Below, in pieces: positions 38,185 to 49,299 of a DNA stretch of 64,000 nucleotides. The translations under genes and the position numbers were made by a program. The stretch lies in NCBI RefSeq assembly GCF_019649055.1, contig NW_026570264.1, positions 1 through 64,000 of the forward strand, written 5' to 3'. The stretch is from Paramacrobiotus metropolitanus. Its lineage: Eukaryota > Tardigrada > Eutardigrada > Parachela > Macrobiotidae. The notes under the pieces are model-generated. The model saw only the letters and a program-made list of their open reading frames with translations, made no database searches and was not told where the DNA came from. Positions within the stretch are counted from its first letter, which is position 1. Each line of letters opens with the position of its first letter.

Positions 38185-39695
38185 AATTACCGGTACGGAT
38201 TTTTCGAATGTTGGAAATTCAAAGGGCGTTAAAATCGGGCAGCAAGTTAAATTTAACGTTGCGAAAACGAACGACCGGAGAGCGCATGATTATCTTCCGT
38301 AATAAAGCTGATGAAAAAAGGGCATTTTCCAGCTGTTTTAGTATTGTCGTATAACAAACCATTTAACGCAGATTCAGCTGGATTGACAAGCTTAGTCAAT
38401 CTAGCGTAGAAATTTTTAAACGGATCGAACAAAAAAAGGACAGAAACAAACAGGAGAAAAGGGCTGCAACAGGAGAAAAGCGCCTGTGTAGGGTGCAGTA
38501 GAGTAAATAGCCGGAAAAAGGAGCCATTCAACTTTAAACAGGCAAGTTCTAAATGCAGCAATAGTCGGCTAATTAAACAGATCGACCGTGTTGGATTCGG
38601 CTGCCGCTTCCAGAACTGATCCCGATGTACAAGTGGTGCTCCTATATTCAGCGGATAGAACAACGTACCGTATGCGTGTTCGGCTGTACAGCTGCCGGCA
38701 ATATTGCCACTTGAGGACAATTACATATGAACAGCTAGCAATTGACGGTGAGACACGTTTACACCAATTGTCTCTTCGCTGAGTTTTTCGAATCAATCGA
38801 GTCATCTCCGGGAAAGCATGCACATCGGGCCGGGCAGGTTTCCAATGGGAATGCCCGTACTGTACATGTACCGGATACGATAAGCATACGTCGAACAGGT
38901 GGAGGAAGGTCGGTTATAACAGCGGTCACGGTCAAGGGGATCACGATCGTCAGTGACCAATAGTTATTGAATTCCTTTATTGAATTGGCGTTTATTAATG
39001 AAATTTCCTCCAACTGTTTCGTCACACGGTCTGGCGACATGCTATTGCGTATGCAGAGGAGACTATAAGGAGTCATGGAGAAGGTTGTTTGGCGTCGATA
39101 CCGGTCGAAATGTGAATAAGCTGGCTTCCCACAATAATGCGAGACAGTCGATAAGCCACACTTTATAGAAACTCTGGGTGTCTCACCGGGTGTCAGTGTT
39201 ATTAAATAATACGTAGATGGTGTCATTGTTTTTCTTTTCATGATAATATTCGATTGTCGTCGAAAAAGTCGGAAAATTAAGAGCGAGAAATAGATAACCG
39301 TGTTTTTACATCCATTTATACAGTGTACGTACATGTACATTGTTGTGATAGTCTACGTACGGCACATGCATGAGATAATAAAGCCTTTAATAATCAACAG
39401 TAACTTGAATTTCTGTGCTTATGGTGTTTTGAGCACATTAAAATTTGCGCTTTCTGAATGTATTGTTGATCTGAAAGTTATTTGTGTACTAGTTCTTCTG
39501 CATACCTGTACAGGCTGTACAAACATATTACTTACTACATAGCAAGGGCTTCGCTGCTTTACGCTTTTTTGGAGGCCGCTGAAACTGTTACATGAATAAC
39601 TTTGCAGAACTGGACGAATACGAAATTAACACGGCGCATCATTTCTAATAGCTTTTCTGCAACAGAATTACTGGCTAGTGGCTACCGCCTTTTCA
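38185..39695. other. Intergenic, with unexplained minus-strand frames
   Basis: Minus-strand frames at 38253-38720 and 38759-39340 are open for 155 and 193 codons. The second includes a membrane-like WSLTIVIPLTVTAVITDL followed by a Cys cluster (CTVRAFPLETCPARCACF). Neither has a clear start context, splice partner or homologue that I recognise. A decayed receptor exon is possible. Confidence 0.25.
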
Positions 39696-40507
39696 TTACA
39701 TAAAGCATAAAAAATTATTAGGATCGGGATTAGCCACCGGTGGCCCGACGGGAACGCCGGACGGGGCGTAATTCATATTGTAAGGCGATCGTTTCAGACA
39801 CTCCGCCATGACACGGTCACATTCGCACAGCACATAACCACACGGTTCCTGATCGGCAACTGCAATTGTACAGCAAAATATTAATAATTTATGTAATTCG
39901 TCGTCTCTTGCGGCATTCATTTCTGCATTAAACAATGGCTCCACGCAGTTCGAACAATTTCCCTTACCGCAGGATGGCGTCATGTTGGAGATGGTCCACT
40001 GGTATCGTCGCAGATAGGCAGCCGCCCCCGGGCACAGCATGGCGATGTTGTCGTAGCAGACATCGTGATCGCGGCAACACGTGTCGGTGGCGTCTACCGG
40101 ACGGCCGCTGCCCATCGGTCCGCAATACTTCCCATATCCAGCGTAATGTGACCAGCAACGACCAGTTGTAGCGTAAATCATCATGGCGAATTCGCCCAGG
40201 CTGCGGGATGCCATCCGGTTATCCAAATTTCGCCGCGCGCTCTGTGGTGCACACGCAACTGCAGCAACTAAAAAGTGCTCAGTAACAACTTCCCGTGGCA
40301 AGATCTACTGCACACTATGTGTACTATACCACTGACGCGCCAAATGTTCAAATTTGTTACCGAATTTGGTTTTTTATCTTCTTATATAGTCGGTTTTTTC
40401 CTCCAACAACTTTTCTGAATGGTCATTCTTAGCGTACCGCCGAAAAAGCAGTTTGAATTTAACTTACCGACTGCTACGATCAAAACCAAAATGCTGACTG
40501 AATGCAT
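39696..40507 (-). CDS. Secreted phospholipase A2
   Basis: Two minus-strand exons, 40468-40507 and 39696-40267, giving 203 aa. Exon 1 is a signal-peptide start (MHSVSILVLIVAV) and the signal ends near VACA. The Ca2+-binding loop YGKYCGPMGSGRPVD is at about residues 58-72, followed by the catalytic TCCRDHDVCY with His81-Asp82, all as in the secreted PLA2 superfamily. LCECDRVMAECL near the C-terminus is the partner helix of the family. Dibasic RR at about 25-26 may be a propeptide cleavage site. The product would hydrolyse the sn-2 ester of phospholipids outside the cell (digestion, lipid signalling or defence). The C-terminal Pro-rich tail is specific to this copy. The residue after the loop Tyr-Gly is Lys where Cys is common. 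Confidence 0.93.
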
Positions 40508-41328
40508 ATTTGATCTAGACGTTGTAAGTCGTTCTTTAACAATAAACTCAAAGGAAATTCGCGCGATTTTGCAATCTAGATTAGGCTTTGGTTTGCAGAA
40601 GAAAAATCAGTAAACATCGACCGTCAGAAATTCTGAAACTACTATAAACATTTGTGCCACCTGCCCGTAGCGCTGCAATCGACAATACTTTTATCGTAAA
40701 ACACAACAGCAATGTTTATCAAGCGTTGTTATCTTCCCCATAGCATACATAAGGACAATGAGTGCAAACCATTAATTTTGTTGCAAGGATTAGTTTATCA
40801 TACTATGTACGAAGATACGAACCAGGACACAATTACCAGCTGATCATTAACTGATAAAGCATCCCGATCAGGTGTAACATACTGCCTGTCACTAATAATA
40901 CTAATTTCATAGTCGAACCTTTCTAGTATAATACGCGTACGATCTACGTGGTGAAGCGCTAACGCTGACCCTGCGAAAATGGTGTACGTGAACACTTGTA
41001 CCCCGTACATAACGCCGGCTTTTCCAAGCAGCGGCGTCTGAAGTGTTCAAGACTTGTCAGATAACCAGTAAGCTGACTCCAGAAAAGCGGGAAAGCTTGT
41101 GCAATGCCGGTCCGGAAAAATGATGCGTTTTTCCCGGTTTACCCGTGCATGCAAAATGATAGCAGTTTTAAGAAGTATCCCATACAAAAAATCACCGCTC
41201 AGCGCTTTAATCGTGTGTTTTCTTAGAGCGCAATCGCTGGATAAATGGATGTCGCCACACTGAACCACTCAAAACGGAGAATTATTGGAATATTACGCGT
41301 GCAGTATTTCTTTCAGTAAAACTAAATG
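40508..41328. other. Divergent intergenic region
   Basis: Upstream of the minus-strand PLA2 and plus-strand KPN-repeat genes. Small minus-strand frames here have no domain and are not called. Confidence 0.4.
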
Positions 41329-41337
41329 TATATAAAG
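41329..41337 (+). promoter_or_regulatory. TATA box of KPN-repeat gene
   Basis: TATATAAAG lies 140 bp before the ATG at 41477. The same TATAAAG word, at a similar distance, precedes the AB genes further right. Confidence 0.55.
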
Positions 41338-41476
41338 CGGGCATATTGGACGGATTACTTCAGATTAACAAAAATTCCTAAACTCACCAGTGATTCAGTT
41401 GCTTGAGCAGAAAGTTAATTTTTAGCTTAGTATTGTTTGCTTATCGAAATCGTTGATGTAAAAGCGATTTAATAAA

Positions 41477-42420
41477 ATGTACCGCAACACTGCTTTCTTC
41501 GCTGCGTTATTATTTGTTTTGCTGAATGCCGTAAGTACTGCGCATCGTCGCAATCTACACAGCGTTTTTTATGCTTTTATAAAAATGGCGCTGCTGTTTC
41601 AGGTTGTTACACGCGGCCATTTGAAGCATCACGAGGGCAACCTGAGTTTAGCAGATGCTGCTCACGCGACGTCCTCCAACACCACTCACTACGACAGCGG
41701 CAACCGTAAGTCAGCAAAATCTGTAGATACCGTATTTATCGAATTAGAAGCCCAGGGTTACAAATATTACAAATGACCCACGGGGTGGGCTCCAATTACG
41801 GGCATGGGCTTGTATTTAAGGGGGGGGGGGCTTCAATTTTTCAAACCAGCTTTTTGGCATTTTTTTATATGGGGTTTACGGTATTTAATTAAGCCCATGG
41901 GCCTCTATTTCGGGGGGGGGGCTTATAACTTTCAAACGACCTTAGGGGTGGGCTCTAATTACGGGGGGGCTAGTATTTTGGGGGGGGCTTCAAATTCGAT
42001 AATTACGGTATATTATGGAAACGGGCGTCATCTGTGTTTGTCTGTTACATAGATGCCAGACGTGCCAGACGAATTATGGTGATCGATATATTGGACCACG
42101 GACGGCAAAAGGGGTTTGTGGAAGACCCCAATCGTCATCATTGGATCCCTAATGTAAAGCCTAATGTGGAAAATGATGTGAAATCTACAGTGAAGCCTAA
42201 TGCAATTCCTAATAAGAAGCCCAATGGGAAGACTACTGTGAAGCCTAATGCAATTCCTAATAAGAAGACTACTGAGAAACCTAATGCAAATCATCCCCAT
42301 GTGAAGCCTACTGTGAATCCTAATGCATATCCTCCCCATGCGAAGCCTACTGTAAAACCTAATGCAAACCCTCATAAGAAGCCCAATGCGAAGCCTCACG
42401 CTAATCCTAATTGGATTTAA
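41477..42420 (+). CDS. Secreted protein with KPN-rich repeats
   Basis: Three exons: 41477-41530, 41603-41705, 42053-42420; 525 nt, 174 aa. Exon 1 encodes a signal peptide (FFAALLFVLLNA). Exon 2 reads HLKHHEGNLSLADAAHATSS with an NTT sequon. The exon 2-3 join makes SGNHARRARRIMVIDIL, with basic RRARR as a possible processing site. From about residue 85 the protein is low complexity: imperfect VKPNAIPNKK / VKPNAN units, rich in Lys, Pro and Asn, with DNA repeats at 42157-42415. Intron 2 contains a truncated M2 element. Unknown function; extracellular and repetitive, so perhaps a matrix, adhesive or antimicrobial-type peptide. A relic of its exon 2 lies at 44930-45024. Confidence 0.7.
41779..42012. 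mobile_element. M2 element, truncated
   Basis: The right end AAATTCGATAATTACGGTAT matches the end of 11938-12439, preceded by GGGGGG-rich AATTACGGG-type runs. The left terminus is missing. Lies in intron 2 of the KPN-repeat gene. Confidence 0.72.
42157..42415 (+). repeat. Coding minisatellite (AAGCCTAAT-type units)
   Basis: Imperfect units built on aagcctaatgcaa and cctaataagaag encode the KPN-rich tail. Frame is preserved throughout. Confidence 0.75.
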
Positions 42421-43143
42421 TAGGAAGACCATAATTTAAAGCACCTTTCAATGGAATCCGCACCTGGAATGAAGGTTACAATCACTATTCCCAGTAAGAC
42501 TTTTTGTTCGCCTTGTCACTGCTCACGCTCGCTTTGGGGTTCGTCAACTGTGTTTCATCGCTTTTTTTTAGCTAATTAGTGTTCAATTAGAACGCGCATT
42601 ATTTGATTTGGTCACGAATTAAAGCGCGTTCCTTCGGTAATTGGGCTCATTCGCATACGCCCACAACGAGTATACCTGCAGGCTGCATACATATATAGAC
42701 TATAAATACAGTATATACCCGCATACAGTCTGTACAAAACGAGTCACTATAGCCACTTAAAATAATAATTCCATAAAAAAATACATAAAATTTCATATAT
42801 GCAAAGAGCATACCAATGTTTAATCAGTGCCGGTAATTATAACGCGAGTAATTATTTCCACTCACGGTGCTATAACTTCTGATCTGTTTGTAATCAGCAA
42901 AAAAAGAAAATACTCTATAAACGCTAGTTCCGTCTACCCTGAAAATGAACGCATTTATTACAGTTATTGAGACAACCAAATGCACATACCCATATCACGA
43001 TATACCAATGTTGCACGCTTTTCATTCTTAATTTTCGCACAAGTGCACACAAATTCGGCCACTATTGACACAAATTAAAGCGAACTCATCTACGAATAAG
43101 GCACATTCCGAATTTTCTTAACAAAGCCGAATTCCGAAATTCT
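42421..43143. other. Intergenic region
   Basis: AT-rich 3' flank of the KPN-repeat gene. No gene seen. Confidence 0.4.
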
Positions 43144-43600
43144 TTATAACGCTAGCAGTTCACTAAAATACCATAGGCGAAATGGCCTAGGAAATGACTG
43201 GATTAAGCAAAACGTATCTGTACCAGGAATTACTATCACGGTACTTTCCCGTAAAAGTGCATTTACCAACCCCACTAATTTTATCGGCATGCTGACTCCA
43301 TAAAATTGGAAAGCATGCGCATCGTCAATTTCTAATAACATACTGCGACTTCCAAGATGGAAAATACGTGCATTAAAACGCAGTGATTCTACGAAGCATC
43401 GAGCCTGCTTAATATCAGAAAAGACTAACCTCTTTGCGGTTTTCACGAGTGTTTTCTACGAGAGCCGCGCCGCGGCGGAACCGGTATCGCCACAACAAGG
43501 CACTCAAATACCGCAGAGATTGCACGGAGTCCCGTGTGTTAGCAATTCTTTCCAATGGGTAATGGCAACCTATACCGGTCTGCAAAATATCCGTCTGCAC
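43144..43600 (-). pseudogene. D1: decayed duplicated coding segment
   Basis: Minus-strand frames RFRRGAALVENTRENRKEVS and DIKQARCFVESLRFNARIF align, across a frameshift, with the segment at 58615-58905 (D2: LSNGEALVENAWEKP and EKAGCFVELLHFYA). DNA similarity covers about 250 bp (43312-43560 against 58652-58905). The best reading is a small lost gene that travelled with the AB duplication unit. No domain recognised. Confidence 0.45.
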
Positions 43601-43709
43601 CTGTGCATTTCACACTACGAGGAATTTGAAAACAGTGGATTTATTGACAGTTATTTTAGCTGTCTGAATCGACAAGGCTGCTTATTAGCACGGTATTGTC
43701 GCTTTATTA

Positions 43710-44728
43710 ATATTTCACAGTCGAGTACTGTGTGATCCAATTGGCATTCGTCGGTCGGAAGAATTATCTTTACCAGCCTTCTTGGCTTCGATTCATTCCG
43801 TATCCGGCTTGCTCTCTTCATTACTGCCTGACCACAGTGTTGTCGATGTTTCTGGTGCAGTGGAGTCATGGAAACTGAAAGCTCGTCAGCCTGAGATTCC
43901 AGAGCTGGCATACCGGAAGTCCCAAAAGGCTTGGGACTTGCCATTATGCAACGTTTCCCTCTCCTCCCTGCTTGAGGTGTTTCAGGGTGACGAGATAAAT
44001 ACAGCGCGCCTGCTTGCCCAGTCCAGACCTGAAGCCGGGATCTGGTTGAACGCCCTGCCATCCGCTCACATTGGTAACCTGCTGGGTGACGATGAACTGA
44101 AGATCAGCGTTGGTCTCCGCCTCGGCGCCACGATCTGTGAACCTCACGACTGCGTCAAATGTCTCAAACCCGTGGATGGTTACGGTCACCACGGGCTGTC
44201 ATGTGCTTTCTCCGCCGGAAGGCACCCGCGCCACGGCGGGCTTAACAGCATCATCTGCCGAGGATGTGTGTCCGCCGGTGTGCCCGCAAAACTGGAGCCG
44301 CGTGGAACCTCTCACACTACGGAACGCCGCCCGGACGGCTGCACGACATTTGCATGGAAACGCGGGCTGTGTCTCGCATGGGACGTGACATGTGTAGACA
44401 CGGTTGCGCCATCACATGTCAAAGCAACTTCGACCACAGCGGGAGCGGCCGCCGTGCAAGCTGAGGATAAGAAATCCAGACTTTATATTTACCTGCTGGC
44501 CGCTACCTATTCGTTCCAATTGCCTTTGAAACCATGGGACCATGGGGACCGTCAGCAATCGTATTTATCAAAGAATTGGGGAAGAGACTTCAGCAGCAAA
44601 CCGGCGAAGCACGCTCGCATGAGTTTTTAAGACAGCGCTTGTCGATAGAAATTCAGCGGGGTAACGCGGCGTCAGTGCTTGGCACGATGGAAGGGCTGGA
44701 TAAATTAAATGAGATTTTCTTGTTGTAG
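43710..44728 (+). pseudogene. Retroelement C-terminal end (RT polyprotein), frameshifted
   Basis: A 5'-truncated piece of an invertebrate reverse-transcriptase element. The frame runs from about 43734 (DPIGIRRSEELSLPAFLASI) through LNALPSAHIGNLL, VGLRLGATICEPHDC, HGLSC, LNSIICRGC, RPDGCTTFAW...WDVTCVDT to about 44520. There a one-base shift moves the match to ETMGPWGPSAIVFI, LRQRLSIEIQRGNAASVLGT and a stop at 44728. The C-x-PHxC...HGLSC zinc-type cluster and RPD...WD resemble the restriction-like endonuclease end of R2-type elements. No RT catalytic core remains, so it cannot mobilise itself. AATAAA at about 44774 may be its own poly(A) signal. 5' truncation is the usual outcome of target-primed reverse transcription. 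Confidence 0.8.
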
Positions 44729-44889
44729 TTTGCATGTTTCTTTCTTTACTTTGCCCCCAAGTATGATTTGACCAATAAAGCTAAAAGGATTGACAAAATG
44801 TACAGATGCATAATTTCCCTGTTTTGCCATTTCTCTTGCCACACGCTGTAATCACATCCGCATCAGAACATTCCCCAGTACAGACACAT

Positions 44890-45080
44890 TAAAATTGTCC
44901 TTTCGCCTGTGTGTTTCATGTTCCTATCCGGATTCTACGGAGCATCACGACGACAATAAATTGAGCTTCCCGGATTTTGCTAGTTCGACCGTGTTGAACG
45001 CCACCCACTCTAGCCACTGCAATCGTAAGTCGGGAACATTATTTGCTGGTGTCGCGGAAGAGCTTTCAAATCGCCTGTAA
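44890..45080 (+). pseudogene. Relic of KPN-gene exon 2
   Basis: 44930-45024 aligns with 41640-41705: EHHDDNKLSFPDFASSTVLN against KHHEGNLSLADAAHATSSNT, and both end in CAAYC|gtaagtc. No signal exon or KPN exon is visible nearby, so this looks like a fragment left by an old duplication. Confidence 0.5.
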
Positions 45081-45430
45081 TCTTTTCTGCCGGTCATGGT
45101 GACGGGCATCGGCGACCACTTTTGGTTGTCCTGAGGCCATGGATCCCGGAGATGCAATGATGACCGCAAACAGTGGGGGCTTATGTGCCTCTTCGTCCAA
45201 TCTCAAACAGCTCCGCTATTACGACAGTGGGCGTTCTGGATTTCTATGCTAATGCTCCGATGCTTGTATCTGCCGTCTCCCGTCGAATTTTCATACCAGT
45301 GTCCCTGTTTCCGGCGAGAAGTGTACTTTGATCCCACTGGTCCGATAAGCATTAAAGTAAAATCATTTATGGCATTCAAATCATTTATTGTCTTCTGAGT
45401 CAACGTACCTCATGACAGTGAACACGCGCT
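45081..45430. other. Spacer left of AB1
   Basis: No gene supported. Small frames on both strands lack homologues and splice partners. Confidence 0.3.
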
Positions 45431-45439
45431 TCCAACTCA

Positions 45440-45755
45440 TTTTATTATAGGCGTCCCATCGCATTTTTATTACCGCGAAAATCTGGGACAACAGTGGTTT
45501 ACCGCGAGTTGTCACGCCAAATTGCAAGTGAAGTAGCATGGTCAGCAACCACCCTCGATTCGGCAAAACAAGTTCGCTGCTTAGAATATTAGTCGGCATC
45601 GTGCCACATAAGACAGTCACCATAACAAAAAGCATTTTCACGCACAGTATGTCGGTCTCCAGTCTCCACATTATAGTAACCGTTGTTAATCGACCTACTG
45701 CTGTCAGTGGTATTTTGCGTACAATTACCATAAACTGTCACACCTCTGCATTACA
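45440..45755 (+). promoter_or_regulatory. AB1 upstream block
   Basis: Aligns with the upstream blocks of AB2 (about 49000-49299), AB3 (about 59720-60014) and AB4 (about 61780-62074). Shared words: TACCGCGAAAA, GTGAAGT, GCAACCACCCTCGATTCG, CATCGTGCCACA. Where the others have TATAAAG about 115-150 bp before the ATG, this copy has aacaaaaag, so its TATA box appears lost. Confidence 0.6.
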
Positions 45756-46580
45756 ATGCATATTTTCTGGCTAGCTGTCACCGTGGTCCTGATCAGTCGG
45801 TACGTTTTCTCTCATTCTACTTCCTGCAGTACATTATATTCGCATTAACTAGAGCTCTGTTGATGGAGAATATACATAATAAGTGTTGGTTGTTGCTGTT
45901 ATAGAGCGTCAGTTCCAGACCGCACGCCATCCCGTCAGGCATTCTGGATAATCCGTCGTTGACACCAGCTAATCGCTTCAAACGCCAGTGGGTGTTTTCG
46001 CCAGAAGAAGTAGCGGAGTGGATTAATCAGTGGGTAACCGCAACAACGACAGAGTCGTCAAAAGCGACGTGCCCGGTAATCTTTCCTCATCAAATTCTTT
46101 CCGAGTTGTTTTCCCGAGCTCCATACATAGGGACTGTGTAGTAAATAGCGCATACAGTATACTAAAAAATGACTCTAAAAGTAAAAGAAACACAGCTTTG
46201 GGTACATTGTTCTGACCTTAACTACCACGGCAAAGCTACCTAGCACATTAGCTAGGGTAAGCTGAAGCACGCCACCTTGTGAAAGACTTTGGTACCGCCC
46301 TGAAACTGTTTATACTTTTCTCCCAGAATCTTGATCAGTACCCTCGGCCGGCCCCAAGCAACCTTTTTCCGAATGGAATCGTCCCGTTACACACTTGTTG
46401 CGTCAAAGACGGCAGTAAGCGTCAGATCAATGCAGCTGCATGGTGGAAATAATGGGTTTCCAACGAAAATATGTGTTTATAGAAATGTACATTTATCACC
46501 AAGACAATCTGAAAAAATGGGCCCTGGAAATCAGTCCGACCATTTTCCCCAACTATCGCTACGTTTGTGGTTGGACATAA
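45756..46580 (+). CDS. AB1: secreted precursor, RFKR site, 4-Cys module
   Basis: Proposed exons 45756-45799, 45907-46075, 46327-46414, 46483-46580; 399 nt, 132 aa. Signal exon MHIFWLAVTVVLISR; propeptide SSRPHAIPSGILDNPS; furin-type LTPANRFKR followed by Gln; linker TATTTESSKATCP. The Cys module has CCVKDG|KMYIYHQ, ISPTIFPNY and a last Cys in YVCGW. Exon 1 has lost one base relative to AB2/AB3; using an AG two bases downstream (atagag|CGTC) restores the frame. The phase-0 donor CCG|gtaatc joins the A part to the cysteine module. If that splice is not used, translation runs into the intron and stops at 46141. No homologue recognised. Confidence 0.62.
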
Positions 46581-47204
46581 CGTTAAGCCAGGTTACCATT
46601 TACAAACGGTATCGAGGCAGACGACGCTGCGTCCGTGGTTCTATGCCAATACTGTTCCTTGTACGGTTAATAATATAGATTTACTCATAAGGCAGCGTCC
46701 TAAATCGTTTATTATTTCTATACGTGATTGTTCATAGCGTTACCATATAATTTGTTTTAACCCGCCTGAAAACTGACAAAAAAAGAAGTCAGCGAAAGGG
46801 CGAGGCTTGTTCGAAGCCGTGCAGCGATTAAAATTACAATAGTTACCGTCATCGTATCTGGTGGCACAGTTTGCAATTATCGATACAGAAATAACTGCTT
46901 AAGAAATGCGGGATGTTTTTGGAAATGCACCTACGTACAGACTGTACTCTGTACGAAGCATCACCCAAGAAACCCACATATTATATCGTTATATTCTCGA
47001 TGCTCCAGTCCAATAAAAGTGGATGACGCCCGTGAACTGCGGTCTGAAAAAACTTCAAACCAAGCTAATGGCAGCAAGGTTAAGCGAGGTGGTAGTGGAC
47101 GCCAACGACTGAGCGGTACTCGATGCAAGCTTATTGTGGAAGCTTTACTCTGTATTTACAGAACGCGCCGTAGATCCATTTTCTAGCTTTTCTGTATCGC
47201 GAAA

Positions 47205-47515
47205 GCTGGGAGTTTGCTCACTTTTATAGAGCGAGAGCGAGATGATGATACGATACGAGAGCGAGCGATTATGATACGAGAGCGTTCGCCCTATTGCCCG
47301 GCATTCGATAGAATACGTCGTTGGCGCCCGCCAACCGCTTTAAGCGCCATGGGATGCTGTTACCGCAAGGAATTCTATCGTCGTGGTGGATTCAACCGAC
47401 TATATCAACTATGTACAGAAAATCCGACAACACAGAATTTTTGAGCACTCATTTCTCAAATGATTTTCTTGAACTTTTCTTTCAAAGATCCATTCATATG
47501 ACCACCAAGTTTTAA
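47205..47515 (+). pseudogene. A-type relic
   Basis: Promoter-like tatcgcgaaagctggg is fused to a repetitive GAGCGA/GATACGA tract and then an A exon 2 without its signal exon: PGIR*, LAPANRFKRHGMLLPQG and a divergent tail to 47515. The internal stop, missing first exon and missing CPVIFP donor region make it non-functional. By position it corresponds to AB4 at 62075. Confidence 0.6.
47224..47282 (+). repeat. GAGCGA / GATACGAGAGCGA minisatellite
   Basis: About 60 bp of imperfect short units directly in front of the A relic; it replaces the signal exon and intron seen in the other copies. Confidence 0.65.
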
Positions 47516-48249
47516 TACGAGTAACACAACTGTAAAGTGCGAACTGAGGAAATGGTTTGGTCTCGGGTTTTCCTGTTAGCGCAGTTACGCTTGAAATTTT
47601 GTAACCATCTAAGGCTCGCTTTTGGTCATACACTTTTTCGGTGTTTACTTCGACGAAAAGTTCCGCATATTCTATTTTTCTAAATCGCGGCTCGCGAGTA
47701 TATGACGCAAGTGTAATGGCTGCATTGTTGCACTACTCAAAATCAAAATTTTAAATTACACAAAAAAAGTTAAAAGTGTAAACAAAGTTAAGAAAAACAA
47801 GTTTAGGAGGGTTTGTTGTTGTCTAGCGTACGTATGTATTACTGGTTTTTAATGGTTTCAAGTAACTTGACCAGCCTACAAGCATATGTTCCCATGTTCT
47901 TCAAAGGATGGGTTAGGATATATGCCCATTTCGGGCTTTGGCTACTCGAATTTAAATAAACCAAATCAAATTAACCAAATCAAATGCATCATATGCGTTG
48001 CCAGAATCGGTTTGAAATGAAAGACGCTTGTTACCGGAGTGTGCACTTAAACTAAGCATCTGACTCTTTTATTATTACAGTTACTGAACATTTGATTTCA
48101 TGGTGTACGAACAAACATTCACTCCCTTGATCATTACTGTATGTACAATGGCAACAAGCGTTGTGGGCAAAATTTACGACGGACGCTTTGCGACCGGAAA
48201 TGTCCCCCCTCCCCACCTTTTTGACGTGTCCCATTGCCGCCATCGCCAA

Positions 48250-48999
48250 AACGGCAACCGTTTTGGCCTAACTTAAGAAGGGCAAAGTCTTAAGAATAAC
48301 TGACGCTTGAAATGTATCATACACGAAGTATCTGTACATACGCGCAGCTGTTTGGTATTCTAATCTGTCTCAGATAACCGCTTTGGTAAAAATGTACTGA
48401 ATAATATTATGACATGCAGTGCCGCAATAACTGTTGCAAATGCTCTTCGGAACATAACTTTCCTTTCAAAAAAAGGTTTCCGCTTACAGTAACGCACTAT
48501 AGACTTTTTTATGAAGTTATGAAGTGGGTTCTAGTAACGGTCGCAACTGCCTGCTTTTTTTTACGAGAAAATCAAGTGCATCCTGGAAATTTTATGCTGA
48601 TTTGCTGATTTTCCAGCGCCATGAGTTCGTGTCAGGCACAGTTAGAATTACCGTGAATGTCTTCGCTCAGTTCGCCACGCTGAGTCATGCTACGCAGCCT
48701 ACGGTGTATAGTTCCTGAGTGAAGTATCACACTCAGCTTTACAGCCAGGACTACGCAACAAAGTTTTAGTTTCTCCTCGATCAAGTAAACCATCTCCCTG
48801 CTTCCATTTCGGTCTGCTCCCTGCTTCTACGAAAAACGTTTCCATTTACAAAAACGCATTTTGTACATACAGCAGAGCGCCTTGTGCAAAACTGCAGCCG
48901 CTGCGTGTACAAGCAGCAAACTTAACACGACTCCACGAAGTATACAGAATACATAAATAGACGTTTCCGATCCACTTAAGCGCCTCATCGTATTTGTAC
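48250..48999. other. Spacer left of AB2
   Basis: No gene seen. Short frames only. Confidence 0.35.
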
Positions 49000-49153
49000 C
49001 GCGAAAAGCTGGGCAACATTGTTTTACCGCGAAATGCTCTCTTGGTAATTTTTTAGTGAAGTGGCTTGGTCAGCAACCACCCTGGATTCGACAAAACAAG
49101 TTCTCTGCTGGGAAAACAAGCCGGCATCGTGCCACACATAACAGTCACTCTAA

Positions 49154-49160
49154 TATAAAG
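49154..49160 (+). promoter_or_regulatory. TATA box of AB2
   Basis: TATAAAG 140 bp before the ATG, in the duplicated upstream block. Equivalent words: 59898-59904 for AB3 and 61927-61933 for AB4. Confidence 0.6.
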
Positions 49161-49299
49161 ACCTTTCATGCACATTATTTTATTTAGTTTTACCTTCTAC
49201 AGTTACAAGTGTTGTTAATCGAAAAATACTACTGTCAGTGATATTTTGCGGACAATTACCATTGAACGCATTAAGTTTTGTCACACCTCTGCTCTCCAG

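Larger units (their letters stand above)
46250..48250. repeat. Segmental duplication, left copy
   Basis: Aligns in order with 60590-63130: AB cysteine exons, then a spacer sharing ATATTCTCGATRCYCCA and GACTGRRCGGTACC-type words, then an A-type exon, then GCGGCTCGCGAGTAT and a block with GTGGGCAARATTTAC. Small indels and scattered changes indicate an older, not recent, duplication. Confidence 0.65.

Noticed and set aside
38759-39340. 193-codon minus-strand frame
   Set aside because: One membrane-like segment only; no start context, homologue or splice evidence; mentioned as unexplained.
46331-46678. 115-codon frame over the AB1 cysteine exons
   Set aside because: Wrong frame; paralogues conserve the CC...W reading with a 65-68-nt intron instead.
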